Of a stretch of 64,000 bases of DNA, positions 60,050 through 64,000 are shown piece by piece (within the stretch, counting starts at the first letter, position 1; each line of letters begins with the position of its first letter). This stretch comes from Reticulitermes speratus (taxonomy: Eukaryota; Arthropoda; Insecta; Blattodea; Rhinotermitidae). The notes beneath the pieces are model-generated. The model was not told the DNA's origin, searched no databases, and worked only from the letters and a program-made list of their open reading frames with translations. A program made the translations under genes and the position numbers. The stretch spans positions 23,264,733 to 23,328,732 of the forward strand of contig JAJKFL010000039.1 of the NCBI GenBank assembly GCA_021186555.1. The letters are read 5' to 3'.

Positions 60050-60398
60050 CAGTGATACCTCGGCTAACGAAGATAATTCGTTCCGGAATCACATTCGTTA
60101 GCCGAAACGTGATTTCCCGTAGGTTTCTATAGAAAATCGTTTAACCCAGTCGGGTTGGTGGGTCTCCCCTATGTGATGTGGTCAGCTCATTTCTTTGTCA
60201 CACACATACAGACGGAAAAGATAAGCTCCTGGAATGGCCCGACCGTTCATGTTTGCTGCTTTATGTTAGCGCGAGCATCCACTAAAACATTCGTTAGCCG
60301 AATCCATATTCGTTAGCCGAGTCCGAAAAACAGCGAAAAAAATCTTCGTTACCCGAAAAATTCGTTAGCAGGGTCACTCGTTAGCCGAGGTATCACTG
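60050..60398. mobile_element. pogo/Tigger-type MITE, 349 bp
   Basis: Perfect 21-bp terminal inverted repeats starting CAGTGATACCTCGGCTAACG, with TA on both sides (60048-60049, 60399-60400). The word TTCGTTAGCCGA recurs several times near both ends. There is no transposase frame. Confidence 0.93.
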
Positions 60399-60399
60399 T

Positions 60400-61327
60400 A
60401 TTTGCATAATGCTGAGACAGGCTGAAGTTTATAAAAATGAAAATTACCTGAAGAAAGAATGCAAGGAAGCATGTCGTGACAAATAAGGGGCATAAACAGG
60501 ATTCCTATACTAAACCAGCTACTGTATGTATGTTTGTCGGGACACATCTGCGCATTCGTTAAAAATTCACGGCCTACGTTTACCGGGGAGACTAAATCCG
60601 CACTAGATCCGAAACTCTGACGGCCACTGTACTGCTGTACTGCATGTAATATTGCGGTTTCATCTTCGTTTTCCTTTTTTGTTGGTGTTTAAAGCTTCCA
60701 ATTCAATTAAAGTGTAGTGAATCTGTAAACATTCACATTTTTATTTAGAGAATTAGGTAAATTCCCTCCTTCCTCCCTTTGTGTTGTGAAATATAAACAT
60801 TCTCACGTGACCGTCTATTCTAGAAGTTTTCAGTGTTACTGGGACGTGATGACTGTCATCAGGTTATATTGAAGTACAATTTTCATACACATACACACTA
60901 CTGAGATACGCTCTGTCACAATATACTCGTATGTACCACAACATACAAGGGATGCGTACAAGACGATCATGGTCCAAGATGCAAAGTTGCTACTTACTTG
61001 CTTCAGTGTTTATGAAACAGCTCACTCTCCTGGAATTTTTAAAGGGCATTGCACTACTACTGAAAGTTGCGCTAAATAAACACGAAGTGACGCGGAACAC
61101 GAAAACTGAACGGTTCCCACTGCTTCACATCTCCCACTTTTCCATAAAAAGGGAGATTCTATGTAATCAGTCTGCTCTTGGCTAAGGTGCTATTAACATG
61201 CAAGTGCCTAGAAAGTACTCCTTTTTCGTTCCATGCAGACGGGACTGCGCTGCTATGAAGGGTTACACTTCGCCAGCGACCACGAACATTACGCCGCGGC
61301 CAAATCCAGAGAAACTCCGAGGAAGCT
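60400..61327. other. No gene recognised
   Basis: Frames are short, the longest being 84 codons at 60931-61185, without domain. Confidence 0.45.
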
Positions 61328-61340
61328 GGATTCCGCATAT

Positions 61341-61669
61341 CTAACTAACTAACTAACTAACTCCATGGAGCAGAGTCCTTGAGAAACTAACAGGTCCTCA
61401 GCTAGTCAAGAAATTCACAGCGTTTTATGGAACCCGAACGTTCATTACCGCATTCACAAGAGCCCGCCACCTGTCCCTATCCTCAGCCATATCAATCCAG
61501 TCCACGCCCTCCCATCCCACTTCTTGAATATCCATTTAAATATTATCCTCCCATCTATGCCTGGGTCTTCCAAGTGGTCTCCTTCCCTCAGGTCTCCCCA
61601 CTAAAATCCTGTATGCACCTCTCCCCTCCCCCATACGTGCTATATGCCCCGCCCACCTTATTCTTCTTG
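61341..61669 (-). mobile_element. LINE-A, recent 5'-truncated insertion with target duplication
   Basis: On the minus strand one frame reads KVGGAYSTYG in shadow, but the LINE frame gives [30 protein letters not shown] and [20 protein letters not shown], then the non-coding tail to CTCTGCTCCATGGAG and five TTAG units (61362-61341). Perfect 13-bp duplications GGATTCCGCATAT lie at 61328-61340 and 61670-61682. The reading is nearly intact, so the copy is younger than the others. Confidence 0.95.
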
Positions 61670-62043
61670 GGATTCCGCATATAATACGTTTGAATGACAG
61701 ACAATGTGACAAACTCGGAGGCTGTATCCCCCTGCATATGCAAACAGCAACGTCCCCTGCTCGAATACAGACTTCTCTCCATTTACTGTGATCTGAGCTG
61801 TCAGTAGCATTGGCACAAGCGAATGTTGTTTGTGTTGTTATGCTTTTACGATCTATAGTGGCTTATTTTACTTCCCCGCCTTCTGCCACTCCAAAGTTAT
61901 TCCACGCGTATCGTAGCAGGCTTATCTGGCGTGGACTCTAAACACAGAAAATGACTAGTTCTAGAGATGCAGGGCGTCCTAGAAGAGGATACGAATATTT
62001 CTTCAGAGACGGATCGTTTATTTCTCCGAAGGCAACACTAACA

Positions 62044-62156
62044 TATCCGAATCCCACACAGCGCAGTCAGTGGGTACTGGTTTCTCTTTCTCCGGGAATA
62101 AAACGAACAGAGCGCCAAACCAACTAACCTGCATCTACTGCTGAGGTTAAGAATCT
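62044..62156 (+). mobile_element. SINE-1, middle part
   Basis: CAGTCAGTGGGTACTGGTTT, TTTCTCCGGGAATAAAACGA and CTACTGCTGAGGTTAAGAAT match the SINE-1 body. Confidence 0.6.
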
Positions 62157-62736
62157 GATCCTTAAAACATCAAACGAAGTTCATAACCTGAGGCATTATT
62201 TGTTTACGATCATCATATTATCCCTTCAAAGAGGTACCTTCACTTCACATTTTCCGACTTATAATCTTCACAGATTTCCTCCGTCCGTATGTTCAAACGG
62301 ACCACGGGCCTTTCCTTTGTAATTCATAATTCACAAGCATCCTCCAATTCTGGCCTACGTAAACTAAATTTTTCTCCCCATCCTTTCTAATTCATAATTC
62401 ACAAGCTTCCTTCTGCATGCAAACCTAATGCTTACATTCGTGCTGCATGCCCTCCCCATCCCACTGTCATTTATTAATGCACACAGGCACACATACCCAC
62501 ATGCATGCAGATACGTAACTTTCGCGACGCAGAATGACACTTTGAAATATCTGCGCAGTGATTAGTGACGTCAGGCAATCATTTCACCGGTTTAACGACT
62601 GGAAAAACAAAAGAATACTCGCTTTTGTTACGGTACACACAGACCCAGCTCCCATAAAGCTCCACAAACTATGCCCAGTCGAGTGCCAATTTATTTCGTT
62701 TCATGTGTATTCAGACATACAAAAACATGTGCAGAC

Positions 62737-62740
62737 ACAC

Positions 62741-62775
<35 letters not shown>

Positions 62776-62776
62776 G
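62737..62776. repeat. (AC)n microsatellite
   Basis: About sixteen AC units, interrupted at the left by ATAC words. Confidence 0.9.
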
Positions 62777-62862
62777 ATGTAATCATATATCTTTGACCGA
62801 TGGAAACTATTTATCGGAGCAAGACGACTCTCTGTCCGTATCAAGCCGACCTCCTTCCGCGT

Positions 62863-62871
<9 letters not shown>

Positions 62872-62924
<53 letters not shown>

Positions 62925-62925
62925 A
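62872..62925. repeat. Compound (CT)n(AT)n microsatellite
   Basis: About fifteen CT units run directly into about eleven TA units. Confidence 0.92.
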
Positions 62926-63037
62926 GCGAATTTAATTACTTAACTGATGACCGTCGCCACAGTTCAGCTCACGCAATTCCACAGAATCTGGAACATCGAC
63001 TGGAACAACCCAGCATATTTATTCACTATTCTGCAGG

Positions 63038-63039
<2 letters not shown>

Positions 63040-63068
<29 letters not shown>
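63040..63068. repeat. (AC)n microsatellite
   Basis: About fourteen AC units. Confidence 0.9.
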
Positions 63069-63086
63069 ACGCTGCCATAAACAGGC

Positions 63087-64000
63087 GCCGTCGTTTGCAC
63101 GTTTGATTCCACACGGTGTGAGTCCACACCGAGGCAAGTTATGGCATGTCCGGCCAATTTCCACTCGGCTCTTAAATCCTGAATGAATTTATCACCGTTT
63201 TACTCATACCCTCCACGAGAAAGACAAGTTTGCAACCTTGAAATAGATTTATGATACTCGATCCTACACAACAGACTGAAAAGAACTGCCCAATAAAGAA
63301 GAAAATTTATTTAAGAATTAAGTTCTTACCGCACAGGCAACACATTGTCTCGATTGCAAAAGCCGGTAAGTTACAGGAAAAATATCGCTGCTTGTACTGA
63401 GATCCAAAAAATAATATGAATACATTATGTGGGTAGAATGTTCAGTTTTTAATGTTAAACCTTGTGGTATATGAAGTAACTACTAGGCGTTAAAGGTATA
63501 AGCATAGGCCTGTAATTTCACATTTCGTATTAATTCAATGAACAGGGATCGTATATTGTCCAGTCCTACACTAGGTGTCTCATACATTATATCGTTGAAC
63601 GGCCATTTAGTTCTTGACCAATAAGTTACCTCGTATTACGAAATACGACGCTTCGTATTACAAATATAGAGGACTCCGTCTGGACACCATCCTGAGCCAT
63701 CATAATCAACTTCAAGGAAGAAAACGTATTTGCCTGAGATGCGCTTTATCATTTCTCACTGATATAATACCATTAAAATATTCTTTCATACACTTCCGTT
63801 CCTTTACCGTTTCTCCCAACATGAGCAATATCTCTAAAATTCAAATGCCACGAACATCAAGCATGAAACTAGACACATGAATTGAGCAATAATTTTCGTC
63901 ACTTGTACGACGTAGACGCGGGGCGAGGGGAAATGAAGTAACAAGGTAGCCGCTTTAGATTTTGTGGCAATAACTAATGAACCATTTCGGCCAGGTAGAC
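63087..64000. other. No gene recognised
   Basis: The frame at 63614-63880 (88 codons) has no family likeness. No repeat boundaries are visible up to the window end. Confidence 0.4.

Overview
This is eukaryotic, insect-type DNA: AT-rich, intron-bearing, gene-poor and full of microsatellites, tRNA-derived SINEs, 5'-truncated LINEs and MITEs. The repeat mix (tRNA SINEs ending in TTTACC-like or A-rich tails, and a LINE whose C-terminal reading contains GHVARMGEG) resembles what I know from cockroaches and termites, so a blattodean is the best guess. That assignment rests on recalled family resemblance, not on a database search.

One real gene is supported. It is a midkine/pleiotrophin (Miple) homologue on the minus strand, about 15 kb long, with coding exons at 18217-18091, 14927-14790, 7212-7060 and probably 3330-3293. 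The three introns have GT/AG borders and all are phase 1. The predicted product is 151 residues: a signal peptide, an acidic spacer, two four-cysteine MK modules encoded by one exon each, and a short basic tail. A TATA-like box and a TCAGT initiator sit 30 bases apart, 87 bases before the ATG. Intron 2 carries a mariner relic and a hAT MITE; intron 3 carries SINE pieces.

The left end (1-3290), beyond the gene's stop codon, holds a tandem duplication, a nested inverted-repeat structure with a hammerhead-ribozyme-like fold, and possible polyadenylation signals.

From 18.3 to 64 kb I find no host gene, only mobile-element sediment. Contents include at least eleven pieces of one LINE family (one with a perfect 13-bp target duplication, one holding two nested SINEs), pieces of two other LINEs, a GIY-YIG endonuclease fragment of Penelope type, a doubtful gypsy gag scrap, five tRNA-SINE families, three further hAT MITEs, two pogo/Tigger MITEs, long perfect hairpins, a 16 x 47-bp minisatellite and many simple repeats. 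Most short open frames here are chance frames or frames running through repeats.

Nothing here forms a new multi-gene system. The most informative items are the duplicated symmetric exons of the growth-factor gene, the hammerhead-like hairpin with its related palindromes, and the well-delimited nested insertions.
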